From positions 19,211,394 through 19,275,393 of the forward strand of contig CM022672.1 of the NCBI GenBank assembly GCA_012295275.1: DNA of 64,000 nucleotides, written 5' to 3'. The notes beneath the pieces are model-generated. The model saw only the letters and a program-made list of their open reading frames with translations. It had not been told where the DNA came from and made no database searches. The position numbers and the translations under genes were made by a program. The DNA is from Chrysomallon squamiferum (taxonomy: Eukaryota > Mollusca > Gastropoda > Neomphalida > Peltospiridae). Shown piece after piece: positions 1 to 12,800 of the stretch (positions are counted from its first letter, which is position 1; the number at the start of each line of letters is the position of its first letter).

Positions 1-806
1 CTTTTTTCATCATGAACAGACTTTTGCTTCTGTACAACATTTGCTTGTAATGTTCACTTGATCTAAATCATCAAATGTCACTAGAAAGGTAAAATCTTAC
101 CTTTATGGGTGGCTATGATTCCCAACAAATATACTCATGTCGGGCATTTCTGCTTTCTTAAAGAGAAAACTTATTCTATCCACAGATTAAGCAGAAATTT
201 ATAATTTTAAATTCTGCATATTACTGTAGCAATAACATGCCTTTTTGTCTGGAGAGAAGATATTTAAAATGTTTCTCTTTTGATCATTTACTATGTTCTT
301 GACCAATAATACTTAAGGGCAAGTAAAAAGAATTAATGTATAATGCAATATACATCAAAAAATGGATTTCAGCCCACTATCCACTATTCATTATTAACCA
401 GTTTTATACAAATAACAAGTCAGACTAAAATGGTAGGCATCTCTTTAAAGTTCTAAGAAAATTACATATTTCACTAAACGATGTTACTCTTGTACTAATT
501 ACAAAGGATATGAACGCAAAAATCCCAAATGTATTGTTTTTGTTTAATGCCTATCTTACAAAAGAGTAAACTTTTTCTTAAATTTCTTTAGAAAGATGCT
601 AATTGAATTTATGCTGAATAGTTATGTTGGCTATGTCTGAATCTTTTGACCAAGGAGGCAGTTATTTCTTGCAGGTGCCAATTAAAAAAAAGTTTAATTT
701 TTAAAATGTATTCAAACCTTAACAAGCAGCATGTCATCTGGATAAAAAAATAATATATATATATATATATTTTTTTAAAGCATACAAGTATTCAGAATTT
801 TCTTAC

Positions 807-1448
807 CATTTCCATTCGTTGTCGTTTGGAATCGTAACCAAATCCTGCTGATCCTGACCTCTTTCCACCATATCCTTGTCCCATGTAGCCTACAGGTCCA
901 TCTCCCAATAATACCCTACCCCTCCTCCTCCTGCCACCCCGGTCAAATCCAGTCACTTGCATTCCAACCTCTTCCAGCAATTGAGTTTGCTGTTTCAATA
1001 GGTTATTTGCCATTGCCAACTTGTTTCGCAACATATTCTGCTCTTCCTGGATTGCACTTAAATTCATTGGATCATTATAAACAAATTCATCTTCACCATA
1101 TCCAAAAGCTTGACCTCTGTAAGAATGTGTACTAGCATAAGACTGTGCACTTGAAGGGCCAGCATCATTTCCATAACCACCTCCAAAACCAGGATTTTGC
1201 TATAAATTAATTTCAAACCAAAATAAAAATTTCATCTTTCCTTTTATATAAGAAATCTTTAACACTTTTAAATTAGTTATACAATTTTTGCTTTTCTTTA
1301 AATTCTTTTTAATTTAAAACATAGAATAAAATCAGAAAACAAAAATTATATCAGCATGTTGAAAGCATTTTTAATTTCACTATCAATATAGAATTGATTT
1401 AAAATATTTGGTTTGGGAAAAGCATTATTGTAACAGTCAATGATAAAA

Positions 1449-1495
<47 letters not shown>

Positions 1496-1626
1496 TAATA
1501 ATGAAAAATAAATAAATTTAATAATTATCTTACTTCCAAATAATTAGTATAGCCTCTTTGGTCACCATAACCTCCATGTTCAGTGTATCCTCCATGCATG
1601 TTCCATCCAGCATTTCCTCTATGCAT
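807..1626 (-). CDS. Gly/Tyr-rich nuclear protein, N-terminal part (gene 1, 3' partial)
   Basis: Two coding exons are visible: 1534-1626 (31 codons from ATG at 1626) and 807-1199 (131 codons). Both junctions are phase 0, with donors GTAAGA and acceptors ending TAG/CAG. The 162 residues start MHRGNAGWNMHGGY and are rich in Gly, Tyr, Asn and Gln, like the prion-like N-termini of RNA-binding proteins. A conserved block follows (YNDPMNLSAIQEEQNMLRNK, then LLKQQTQLLEEVG), then Arg/Gly runs and a basic SKRQRMEM end that could be a nuclear signal. The same block occurs in gene 3 at 21381-21720 (NDPLSIQEQLALRESQ, SLLKRQSDLIAGVG), so the two genes are paralogues. The exon after 807 is not securely found and the gene runs off the left edge. 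The codons just before the ATG are also open (DNYEKII), so an upstream coding exon is possible. No enzymatic domain is seen; an RNA-binding or nuclear-matrix role is inferred only. Confidence 0.72.
1449..1503. repeat. (TAA)n microsatellite
   Basis: About 15 TAA units with one interruption (AATGATAATA) at the right end. It lies in the intron between the two visible coding exons of gene 1, close to the 1534 donor, so length variation sits within about 40 bases of a splice site. Confidence 0.9.
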
Positions 1627-3179
1627 GATGATTTTTTCGTAATTATCTGCAATTCATATGTCATACACTAAACACAATATAAATTTTTACATATATACAC
1701 TTCCAGTAAAAAATATAACTTTTATTATTTAAGATTTAAGAAATGTAAATTGCTTTGGAAAGCCTTTATTTTTTTTTAGATCAATAGCACTTTCTTAAAA
1801 ACCAGCAATAAAGAAATAAATAAATTTAGGTTTGTAAAATAAATATAAAATTTCTATTTGAAGTCAACGTTTTAATAATTTGTTGGCTAACTTTGTTTTT
1901 TGTTTATTGTTTATTTATATATTATTATTATTTTGTATTATTTTAATAATAACTGCAATTTATGTACTACTGTAGAAATAACAGTCCACTATTAGAGACA
2001 ATTAATAAAAATGAAGCATATTAGGGAACTTTTTGTGTCTAAACATTACAAAAAAAAAAAAAAAAAGAGAGATAATACTATTGATTTCCTCATCATATTA
2101 GTAAAGAATAAATGTCTAAGATACATCCTAATTTATTAGCTCTAATTTAACTTTTACCTGCTATAAATTTTGTTAAAACTATAAAAATTTACTATTCAAC
2201 ATATGATCATGACAATCTTGTAATTTATTTCTACCACTTATTATTGTGCGCAGAAGTTTTACCCAATATTACTGCAATGATTATTTGTCTTTAATGCAGA
2301 TATAAAAGGATGTAAATATAAAATTGTATAAACCTACATTTGCTTCTCAAATTCTGCCTGTGCTAAGACAGGCTGTCATGCTATTGTGATAATCACTGCA
2401 ACTGAAAGAAGTTAACTGAGGTGTGCCAATCAGTCTCCAGAAAAGCATATATCATTTAACTGTCAGGTATATGACAAAACCATACTTTTTCCTATTACTC
2501 TATGTTAGCACATGTATTCAACAGATGTATCCCACAACCAGAACTTGTGTAGCAGTTCACCTGGGGTTTTTTAAATTTCTAGAATAATATCCTTTTTAAA
2601 GCCTTAGAACACATATTTCTCTATTGCATTAGTACTGATATTTTTTTTTTTTTTTTTTTTTTGTTGTTGTTGTTTTTTTTTTTTTTTTGTGGGGTTTGCA
2701 CGTTTCTAAGATGCATAAGTAATTTTAATTTAAGGACTTTTTATTTTTTGTCACTCTTAAATATATTACAATAAAATCAAAAAACATCAGCACTTCCAAT
2801 TCCATTTGTATCATTTCTACATTTACCTTTTCTTCACATCTGCACTAGAACAATAAAACAATGTATTATAATATATGGAATAATAATAATATATTATAAT
2901 ATATGGGACAGACCTTATTAAATGCAAGACCTCATGATCAATTTAATAACGAAAATTAAATACGATTTTTAAATAATAATAATTAGTAAATTTGGATTTA
3001 ATTTCAGGAATCGGTTTACTATTTTTTAATCTAATTTGCTATGGCTAACAAAATTGCAATAAAGAAAACTGAAAAATAATAAAAATTTCCACTAGCTTGT
3101 AAATTTGAAACCACACAATATTAATAATTAAAATATTAAATTAAAATGTTTAAATAAAATACATAATAACAAGTAATCT
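1627..3179. other. Gene 1 upstream intron/UTR, no recognisable coding
   Basis: AT-rich with a poly-A at 2050-2066 and a 50-base T-rich tract with a GTT core at 2640-2688. I see no exon, RNA gene or transposon with recognisable ends. Confidence 0.5.
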
Positions 3180-3650
3180 AAAATAAATACCACGTCTCGC
3201 AGAATAATGTCGGATATACTAGATGATTTTCTGCACTGCGCATGTGTTACTAATACGCCGATAACTACTCTACTCGATATATAGCTGTAAATTAAAAAGT
3301 AGTTAAGAACATATATACAAAAATGAAGTTGATAGTACATTTTGTTTCATTGCTTTTAAGCACACAGTATTAATAACAAAATATCTATGATGAATTTTAT
3401 TTTTATTTTTTCACTTTTTTCTCTGTCCTTTTTTCACAGTAGATTATTAAGATAATAATTTTGTTAACAACAGCAGCAGCAACAATAATTATAATTATGC
3501 CACCAGAATTAATTTTGTCAATAAAAACAAATGCTTTAAGACTTCGCCCAGTTGTAAGCGATCACTTTTGTTTTATTCAAATTTCTGTATTTCTCGGCAG
3601 TGACCACATTTCGTACATCGTTAATTATTTATAAAGGTTTCTTTTTTGTT
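3180..3650 (-). promoter_or_regulatory. Probable promoter / 5' UTR region of gene 1
   Basis: Within very AT-rich DNA this stretch has two CpG-containing patches (3190-3270 and 3540-3630). It lies upstream of the first visible coding exon of gene 1 (1626, minus). TGCGCATG at 3237-3244 resembles half of an NRF-1 site; a similar TGCGCATGC lies in front of gene 4. A 70-codon open frame on the minus strand across 3128-3340 has no homology and no splice support, so it is treated as UTR or chance. The start site cannot be placed from sequence. Confidence 0.35.
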
Positions 3651-4116
3651 CATCTTTTATTTTATTTTTTTCCTTAAAAAAAACAAACAACAAAAAAACA
3701 AACAAAAAAACACACAGACCCCACCCCAAAAGAAAAACAATATAGTGATAATTTAATTTTACATTTAGTATGTATATCACAACCAAATATATAAAAATTT
3801 ACTTGTGTGTAGCAAAAAATTTTATATTTTTTCTCGAGTTATTATTAATATTATTGACTTCAGTAGTTGAATTAAACGAAAAACACTTGGTCATTGTTGA
3901 GTATTTACAGAGATTTACTTAATTAGTCCCTAATCTGACGTGTAATAGCTGGGTGTGCAACAAATAGGAGACTACCACCACATAATAGATTGAGAGATGC
4001 CAAATAGTCTGTTACTACTTTTTGAGGAAAACGAAAGACAAAGTTAGTGTAATAATTATCATTTATTTTTAAATTATTATTATTATTTTATTATTATTGT
4101 TGTTTTATATATACAG

Positions 4117-4640
4117 TGGTACCTTGACTTACGAGTTTAATTCATTCCATCGCCGAGCTCGAAACTCAAATTGCTCGTACATCAAATCAGTTTTCCCAAA
4201 TGAAATTAACTGAACTACCATTAATCCATTCCAGCCCCAACAAAACCACCCCAATGTTTTAAATAAGAAAAATGTATGTATAAATGACAAATATTGTATA
4301 AAAAAAAAAAATAATAAAAGAGAATATAAAGAAATAAATTGGTTTTATAAAGTGTACTGGGTTAGGGTTTTTCCATCTTTTCATGGACAGAGGTCCACAG
4401 CTCTTTGAAATTATTTTAATGCCTTTGGCTGGAGTTTTAGCCTTTATCAACTCCTTGTGCTTCACTATGGTATATATCATAAAAGTACTATACTCATACT
4501 GCCTAGCCATGTTGACTACAAGCACACCTCTCTCATGTTTTTCAGATTTCATGCTTTAATTCAATAGACATCATCTGCTTCTTCTTCGCAGTACTGTCCT
4601 TCACACTCACTTTCTTCGGATTCATGAAAATTTGTCAAAA
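4117..4640 (-). mobile_element. Tigger/pogo-type DNA transposon remnant
   Basis: The left end, after a TA, reads CAGTGGTACCTTGACTTACG and continues into the 'clear ACGAG / AATTC.TTCC' pattern I associate with dispersed pogo/Tigger-like termini in animals. Reading leftward on the minus strand from about 4630 there is a decayed transposase N-terminus: MNPKKVSVKDSTAKKKQMM, then a frame break, then EKHERGVLVVNMARQYEYST and AKGIKIISKSCGPLS. This matches the CENP-B-type helix-turn-helix of Tigger transposases (family pattern KxEmiEkhErG.rv.diArqY..stsTi.tIlk.K). Only that DNA-binding part remains; the DDE catalytic region is absent, because the coding sequence runs almost directly into the terminus. 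I cannot find the right terminus, so the right boundary is approximate. Confidence 0.75.
4330..4630 (-). pseudogene. Broken Tigger transposase N-terminus (CENP-B-like HTH)
   Basis: The start codon near 4627-4629 opens a Lys-rich leader typical of Tigger proteins. An in-frame stop follows where one base is gained just before the EKHERG block at about 4550, and the homology continues in the next frame as far as about 4360 (ISKSCGPLSMKRWKN). After that the frame becomes low-complexity Ile/Phe. It is a fossil: one frameshift, no catalytic domain, no sign of a promoter. Its interest is as a marker of the family that probably mobilised the small elements at 8268 and 21200. Confidence 0.7.
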
Positions 4641-4699
4641 TACTGCACATAATGTGAGCTCAACACAACAGAGATGTTTCCATGGTGAGGTAACCATGT

Positions 4700-6291
4700 G
4701 AAGCAAACGAGTGAAACATGGGATGCTGTGCAGATGTTGTATTGTTCATTGCGCCATATATCTATACACACATACATATCTTTTTGTTTTCTATTTTATT
4801 TATTTTTTTGATGCAGTGTTAACTTTATTTCTTTTGCCAATATCCATTAAATAATTGTTTTAATCAGACAAGATTTTTATTTTATTCTCCAAAGGGATAC
4901 TTAATTGCAAGACTGATTTCGAGACACTGCTTTAATAAATTGGACACAAATTTAACAGTAAGACTGACGTATATGTTTAAGTTTCTTTTTTTTTTGTTAT
5001 TTCACAGGTATATATAAATACATCTTTAACTGAACAAGTTGTTAAAAGTTTACTATGCAGTTATTTTATTAATGTTAATTACTATGCAGGTGCTATAGAA
5101 TGTGATGTCAAGCAGACTGCAGGCTTGACATACAACAAGCTGCAGAATCTGTCCTTTTAATTCCTCTTCCACTCAGTGCTCCATGATTGGTGTAAAATGC
5201 CCCGAAAAGACTATCCTATTCCACAAAACAGATCCATATAATCAATGTAGAAATCAAATCACCATGGAAACTTTTTTGACATAGTTAAAAGCATGCTTTT
5301 AACCACCATTTCACAGGAAAAACACAAAATATTCTTTGCTGTAATTTTAAATCAACATTATATGAAAAACCATGTTTGGAAGCTACTGTAATTATTAATC
5401 AAATGTGTCTAGATGTTTTTAAATAAAAAATTCTGTTCCTTTTATAACAAGACCGGATTTGTGTTATATCTAGGTAATCCAGGCATATTTAATCTTGGCG
5501 TAAAATAATGTCTCAGAGAGTTCAATCCAACACAACTGATATTCAGCTTCAAATCTGATCTATTTTATCTGAATTAAACAAAAACCCTTGAAACAAAGTA
5601 ACAAAAATAACCCAGCTATTTTCATTTATTTATTTCCATATCAGAAGCCAAAAATTATTTTAAAATACATCAGTACTGTTGTAATTGTATTAATACAGGA
5701 AATGTAAATGTAAAATCATCCAATATCAAATCAGTATATTAATAAAAAAATGAATAATACTAAAATAAAGAAAAAAACAAACAAACAACATGTGCACTAA
5801 TGTATAATCAGGTTAGAAACATTAATGAATACACTAAAAAAGGAGATACAACTGCAAACACATAGATGTTATTATTATCAAGTGAACACTTATAACCAAT
5901 AATGTAGAAACACTAGCAGATAATGGACTAAACAGTTCCATAAAATTCATTATCTTGAACATAAATGACAAACATATATTTGGTCCAGACCTAACTGTTT
6001 ACATCAATTCCATAAACACTTTGTTATTGTTTTCAAAAAATTATTTTCTAGAATGTACAAACTAGGCAAAGGGAGACAACAGCATCAAATTAATGCACCA
6101 AAACATGATTTGATCAATAAAATGTCTATAAACTAAACACAACATTTTTTTTTTTTTTTTTAGTGTGTTTTTATTTTGTGTTTTTTTGTTTTTGTTTTAA
6201 ATAAATTATTAATTCATTGTAACAACTAATCTAATGACTACCAATCATTACATTTTTTAAAAACATTTTATGTAGAGCATCTAATAGTCCA
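4700..6291. other. Intergenic and 3' UTR of gene 2, no coding seen
   Basis: AT-rich DNA between gene 1 and the gene 2 stop codon. The right part (roughly 5600-6291) should hold the gene 2 3' UTR. Several TTTATT (AATAAA on the minus strand) occur near 5625-5640 and 6198-6203, but I cannot choose among them. There is a T18 run at 6145. Confidence 0.4.
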
Positions 6292-6840
6292 TCAGGTTTT
6301 GGACACTCTTCTTCCTCTGCGTGCTTTTTGCACACGAGCTTTTGAAGGAGAAACTTGTGTCTTGCCTTCCTTTGCCAGTTCTTCTTTTTCACTGCTACCT
6401 GCAACATCTTCTTCTGGGTCAGATTCCAGTGAATCCAGCACTTTAAAATTCTCCATGTCTTGTTCTTCCACAGGGGCCTGTTTTTCAGATTCCTTTTCAC
6501 TCTCTGGTTTTGATGCGTCTGTTGTTTCAACTTTTGCATCAACATCCATCTTCAACTGATCCTGGGATTCTTCAGGCTTGGTTTTATCTTCTTTTTCCTG
6601 CTTCTCTTCAGAATGATCTTCTTTTTCCTGCTTCTCTTCAGAATTATTTTCTTTTTCCTGCTTCTCTTCAGAATTATCTTCTTTTTCCTGCTTCTCTTCA
6701 GAATTATCTTCTGGTTTTGTGGTCTTTTCGTCCTTTGAAGCTGCTGTTTTGCTTTTCTTTTCTTCCTTGGCCTTCTCTTTGGAACTGACTTCAACTTTGC
6801 TTTTTACTTCTAATTCAGCTATCAGTTTCAATTCATGTTC
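6292..6840 (-). other. Gene 2 last coding exon: Lys/Glu tail with 10-residue tandem repeat
   Basis: 182 codons plus stop. It opens EHELKLIAELEVKSKVEV and then becomes almost purely Lys/Glu/Ser. Between about 6587 and 6716 lie four 30-bp units encoding NSEEKQEKED-type decapeptides (variants HSEEKQEKED and NSEEKQEKEN). An acidic stretch (LESDPEEDVAGSSEKEE) and a basic C-terminus that reads as a nuclear signal follow. Three other long frames across this exon are by-products of the repeat. Confidence 0.85.
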
Positions 6841-9800
6841 CTGAAAAATATGTTCATCACAGATATTAAATTTTTTTTCCCAATGTTGTATTCTGGTTTA
6901 TACAGACAGTTTACAGTGAAACTTTAAATTTTTTCAAAGTTCAGTGTGACAAAGGAAATACACATACAAAAATTAATCATCATAATTCGTTTTTGAAGCA
7001 TAAAATCTCAATAAACATATAGAAAATGATTCAAGTGTTATGAATGAACTTTCACTGAGAAATAAAATATTACAAGTTACCCATTCTGTGAATATGACAG
7101 TGCCTTCACAATTTTCTTTGGCTAAAACTGCTATAGAAAATACTTGTTCCTTGTTGTATAGTTATTTTTAATTATTACAATTATGGTCAAAAAATGTTTT
7201 TTGAAAGAATTTACAAACAGGGTAAAATATGTGCTTTCTCTTAAAATGCATTAGTTATTTTATTTTGTTACCTTCCAAAGATCATAGTGTGATTTTAGTT
7301 TGCAATGATCCACTTTAGCAGACTGCTCAGACAAATAGAACTTTCGGTCTTTCTGACACAGATGACAAGCATAGCCTTGTGATGGTACAATGAAGTCCAA
7401 TCCTGTTTTTACATTTTAAAAAAAGGGAAAAAAAGACACTATAATTATGGATCACTGATCATTTCTTCTTCCTATTTATAATCTTTTAAGGTTATTTTAC
7501 ATTATTCAAGGCAGAAAATAAAAAATAAAATGGCCCTACAGGTTCATAAATTTTAATTTAAAAATATTCCTTTAAAATCATATTATCATTATTATCATTT
7601 TCAGTCAAAAAAAGAAAAAAAAAAAGAAAAGAATAATGCATTATTTAAAACGAGGAAATTATTTATTCAAAATATTTGTAAACTTCAAAAATAGATAAAT
7701 TACTTCATTTTCAACTACTTAAACGATCTGCAGCAGGGTATCATTTTTTTTTTCCTTCTAGTTTTTAAAAGAAAAAGCCACAATAATTTCAATACAAAAT
7801 AACTGTAAAATTATAATTTTTATGCTTACCAAAAGTTTTACCAGAAATATATGCAGGGATGTCTTCCTGAAAAATCAAACAATTTCATTTTACATGAACA
7901 GAATTAATTTATCACATATCAAATAACTGTATTAAACATTCCACATTTTACTTCAAAATTATTTTAATCATGTACTAATATTCAATTTTTATCTACAAAT
8001 AATTTGACATTTGTCCATATAAATATTTAAAGAATTTCACAAGAAATTTGCGTAGATCAGCAATATATGCTTTGCCTAAAACACCAATACATAAATTTAA
8101 AAAAATGACCTCTGTTTTGAATTGCTTCAGATGATCATCAATTTTCTTCTTGATTTGAGCTTCTTTATTTTCTTTTACATTCTAAAAAAAAAAGATAAAT
8201 TTAATAAGTTGTTTTCTGTTTCAGTAACAGGAAATACATAGCTATGCTATCAAAATTTTCTCTAGTACAGGTTGAGTATCCATTATCCATTATCCAAAAT
8301 TCCAAAATCCAAAATGTTCCATAATCTTAATTTTTTTCCAAACAGCAGAAATACTGGTTATTTTACATTTTAGGAATGTTTTGCATACATAAACTATTTT
8401 AAGCCATATTTGTTTTAAAATATACAGAAAATCCTGCAGAACATCTATATAAACTGAGTATATAATCATAGATCCTATTCTAAGGCTAATACCTTGTATT
8501 CTAAAATCGAAAAAATTCTGAAAATCTGGTCCCAAGCTTTTCAGATAAAAAATTTTCAACCTGTAAAATTATATTAATAAAGTTTAAACCAAAAAATAAT
8601 TACTTTTGTATGCTGTGAACTAGCTTGGTGTTTATTTAATTCATTAGCATCTGAAAAGGAGGTGATGTTGCACAAAGTACATCCTTTTTTCACAGCCTTT
8701 TCCTGTTCCTTAAAAGAAACGAATGAAACTTAAATTGATACATTTTGTACACATAAAAAATTTACTAGCAATTCATTAAATCAAGGCTTTAATGGAGTCA
8801 GCAAAAGATATCAGATCCAATATTCTAGTAATATATATATAGAGTATATCTTTTTTTTTTTTTTTTAGGAACCATGTTAATGATAACTGAAAAAATGCAG
8901 TCTAAATACAAAGATTTAGATGAATTAAACTTTAACTATACTTAGTTAGAAACAAATGCCAGAACAAAAGACATAAATTAAAAATATAATACAACACAAA
9001 TCCAAACATACCTTATGAAATGCTGATTTCTGATGCACAGCCAGTGTTGATTTTACATCAGTACAGCAGATGTTACATTTAACTGGGCTAATAAAACAAA
9101 TTATTGAAAACAAATTTTTATTTCAACATGATACAAGAAATGAAAATATGTATTTACCTGTTTCTAACAAATCTGACCATTCTACTACCAAAGTCAAAAA
9201 AAAGAAAAGAAGTATTAATGAATAAACTGCATACTTTTCCTTTACTAATCAATGGTCAGCTAATAATGGTGTTTTAGAATATGGTTGCAGAAATAGGCCC
9301 ACTTGCCACTGGCATACACAGCTAACCAAAAAATTAATATTTTACTCTATAATTTTAACAGCTCTAAAAATGAAAGTTCAAATAATTGATTAGAAAGAGT
9401 TTTACAAACCTGCTTTTAGATTCATCACTGGATGTATTCTCCTTCTTAGTATTCTGTAACAGAAATATAATAGTAAATAAAACAAATAATTGAATTTTTT
9501 TTTTTTTGTGTCATGAAGATTATAATCACATGAATTATTATTTTCTTAAATTTAGCCCTTAAATTGTTCAGATAAAAGTCTGTCAGTATTTTTTTAAGAA
9601 TTAGAAACATGCTACAAGCTTGTATGTCATCATCAGTTGGCCACTATGGTTTCCTATATATAGGCACACCTCATTGTCTGCAGTTACATATAGTCTTATA
9701 CCATCTCAGCCTTTTCATTAATGCAAAACCTTTCTAAAGTAAACAACATTCATCAAATAAAATGCTAAAAGGTCACGCACAAAAATACGGTAACAATATT

Positions 9801-12800
9801 TTAAATGTTTACTTTGTTATCAAAAAAATTACAAAATCAAGCTTACCTTTTTGTGTTCCACACTTGCTCGATGCTTGTCAAGTTCTTTACCATCAGAAAA
9901 GGAGGTAATCTTGCAATCCTCACAACCCTTTTCTATTGCCTGAACTCGATTCTGAAAACCCAACGTTAGCATTTAGAAATGAACATAATTATGAAAATGT
10001 TAGACAAGATCGATTTCATTTTAAAATTATAATTTTTTTTTATATTAGTTACATTTCTTTTAAATTTCGATATTTTGGCTCATCTGAATATACTGTACTG
10101 AAAAAATCATGAAGATCAGGTTAGTCACAGAAATATTTTTCTCCCAAAAACTCAGTAACAGCATAATCTACAGTAAATTCTATATTGGTGAAAATTTATA
10201 ATTGAAATAACTTTTATTTTTTTATTTGAATAGGGTGTTTACAGATCAATAAGTGCCACAGTTTCTGTATGAAACAAAAATTCAAAATCAAGAGAATGAA
10301 TACCTGATGCTGTTTCAAACCAGTGTGATACTCCAGAGGCCCTTTCACTTTAAAACAACATGAATTGCAGTAAAACATTCTGCAAAATAAAAACAAATAC
10401 ATTTTATTTTATTTCTATATTTCCATACTGAAGTAAAAAAAGATTGCATTTTAATAAATGCCTCACCAAATTTATGGATAGTACTCTGTTCAGTTATTTC
10501 TCTGGATTTTTACTTTCTTTTTTTTGTACATGAGAAAAAAAAAAAAGACCTATCTTTCCATTTTTTGGATGCAAATAATAGTAGTCAACAACAAAAATAA
10601 ATCGACTTACTCTGCATTTCTGAGACTTGCCTCCTTCTGTTTCACTTTGGCCTGTTTAAAAAAATAATTGGTAAAGTACAAAATCACCCCAAAGAAAACG
10701 ATTAACACCAAGTATAGTATCTAACATTCAAAGAAATTTCATTTTTATATCTGTTCTTATGTACATCATTCTCCAAGGGCTTTCCAAAGAAAACTACTAG
10801 CCAATAATTATGAAATACAACTTTATGATTTTGTTTCAACATTCTCATAACCAATTTTTTGAAGAAAACAATCACCTGCAACAATATTACTTTTGAAAAT
10901 ACCAAACACATGCATAAGTCAAACAAAGATTTTATTATAATTTAAAAACAAATAAATGTCACTCTACCTTATGTGAAGCTGACTGATTGTGTATCCTGAA
11001 AGGCCCAGTAACTTTAACATTACAAACATCACAAAGTGATGGGCTACAAAAAAAAAAAAAGGAAAAATCAGTCAATAAATATAACTATGTATGCACTGTT
11101 AAATCTTTGCTTGCCATTTGTCTTTAAACAATATGACATGAAAATATCTCCATGTAAACATCTGTAAATATTTGGTTAATTCTAATTTTATCTCAAAATT
11201 TAAAATGCCCAAATTATATGTGTAATTTTTGATCTATAGTGACTGACCTTCATAAGATTTATTTTTGGGTCATCTACTGGTATGATTTTCTATTTTTGAA
11301 ATGCTAACCAAATAATACTTGTTCAGAAATGTATTAAGTTATACATGGAATAAATGTGTATAAAAATAAAACAGTTCAGATGAAAAGAATTAACAATCAA
11401 ATAATAATAAATAACATTGTTAAGGATCTCTTATTCAACTGCTTAGAAGATTTCAGAAAACAAACCAAATACCAAGAATATAATCTATGACTAAATAGGA
11501 AATTTATTTATTTCTGATACTGCTTGAACAGATAACAGGTACTATGTTTCTTACTTTTTATTTTTTCGAATATTTTTTGCTTGAAATAAAGTTTGTATAT
11601 ACTAAACCACTGGTTTTCAACCTGTTCCATACTGCGATCCCTTATTATGAGCAACTCAATATGACCGATGACTCCCTTTAAAATTTTTGATTCAATAATA
11701 TCTAGGTTACCATGTTTTCATTGACAAAAGGAATCTCTATATACTATGACGGGTCCCAAACCTAGCAAACCCCAGGTTGAAAACTTATGTATTAAACCAT
11801 CTAAAAACTGCAAGCTATCATTACGTCTGCATTTTAGAAATGTTTGTTTCATATTTCAGTATCTTTTGGATTAAGGAACGTTTATATAAAGGATCATTAA
11901 CCTTAAATCTTTTTAATAAATATTTTATTTATACATACCCTTTCTGTGGACTTGATGTAGAAGCATTTGGTTTTCTTTCAGTCTGAAACAACAAAAACAG
12001 AATTACCATAAGAATAAGCATGGGTTATGCTCTTTCTTGATACAAATGTCAAACATATTACGGAATTTCACTATGACAGAAAAAATGGTTGGTGATATCA
12101 ATATGAACAACACTAACAAAATGACAACAAAAACTAACTGTAAATATGTGTAGCAAACAAATGATTAATCTTTGTAAAGAAAAATTAATGATATGGCATT
12201 CATTTATATTTCCAGATATAACCTTTCTGCTCAGAAACCAATACAATTACATAATAATGTAATAATGTCAGTATTCCGTATTATTTAAACAGATCAAAAT
12301 CAAGTGTTTCTTGTCTAGCAAAGCCTTATTAATTGTGAATACTGAGCTATTAAAAATAAGCACCAGCAGTATTTCTCTTGACAATTAAATAAATCAATTG
12401 TATTTTTCAAATAACAAGCACATATATTTAATAATTTACTGTATTATTTGTTAAAATGTTATTTTAAAAAGTTCAAGATTTTGTTGTTTTAAACCAACCT
12501 TTTCAGCTGATTCTTTGTTTTCTGCCTCTTTGTTGTCTTGTTTATCATCACTTCGTTTCCTTAACTGTCTCGACTAAAGATATGACAGGCATATTATGAA
12601 TGTTTCATACAAAACTGTGATTGATTTTGCTCAGCAAGCTAATTTTTTCCACTGGGGAAACTAATCTTCATGAACAAATACTATATTGCTTTAAATTTAA
12701 AAACAATTCCCCCCCCCAAGAAATAAAAAAAAAGGTTTAAAATTTCTTTATCCATTTATATTTATGTATAATGATTATGCTTACCCATCACAGCTCTCAC

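Noticed and set aside
3128-3340. 70-codon minus frame near the gene 1 promoter
   Set aside because: It overlaps the CpG patch, has no homology, and the best ATG within it meets a stop when joined to the acceptor before 1626.
6231-6794. Several overlapping 80-104 codon frames on both strands
   Set aside because: They are other-frame shadows of the Lys/Glu repeat in the last exon of gene 2; the decapeptide frame alone has splice agreement and family-like ends.
9640-9740. GGCACACCTCATTGTCTGCAG, reminiscent of another Tigger terminus
   Set aside because: Too degenerate, no TA-flanked partner end found.
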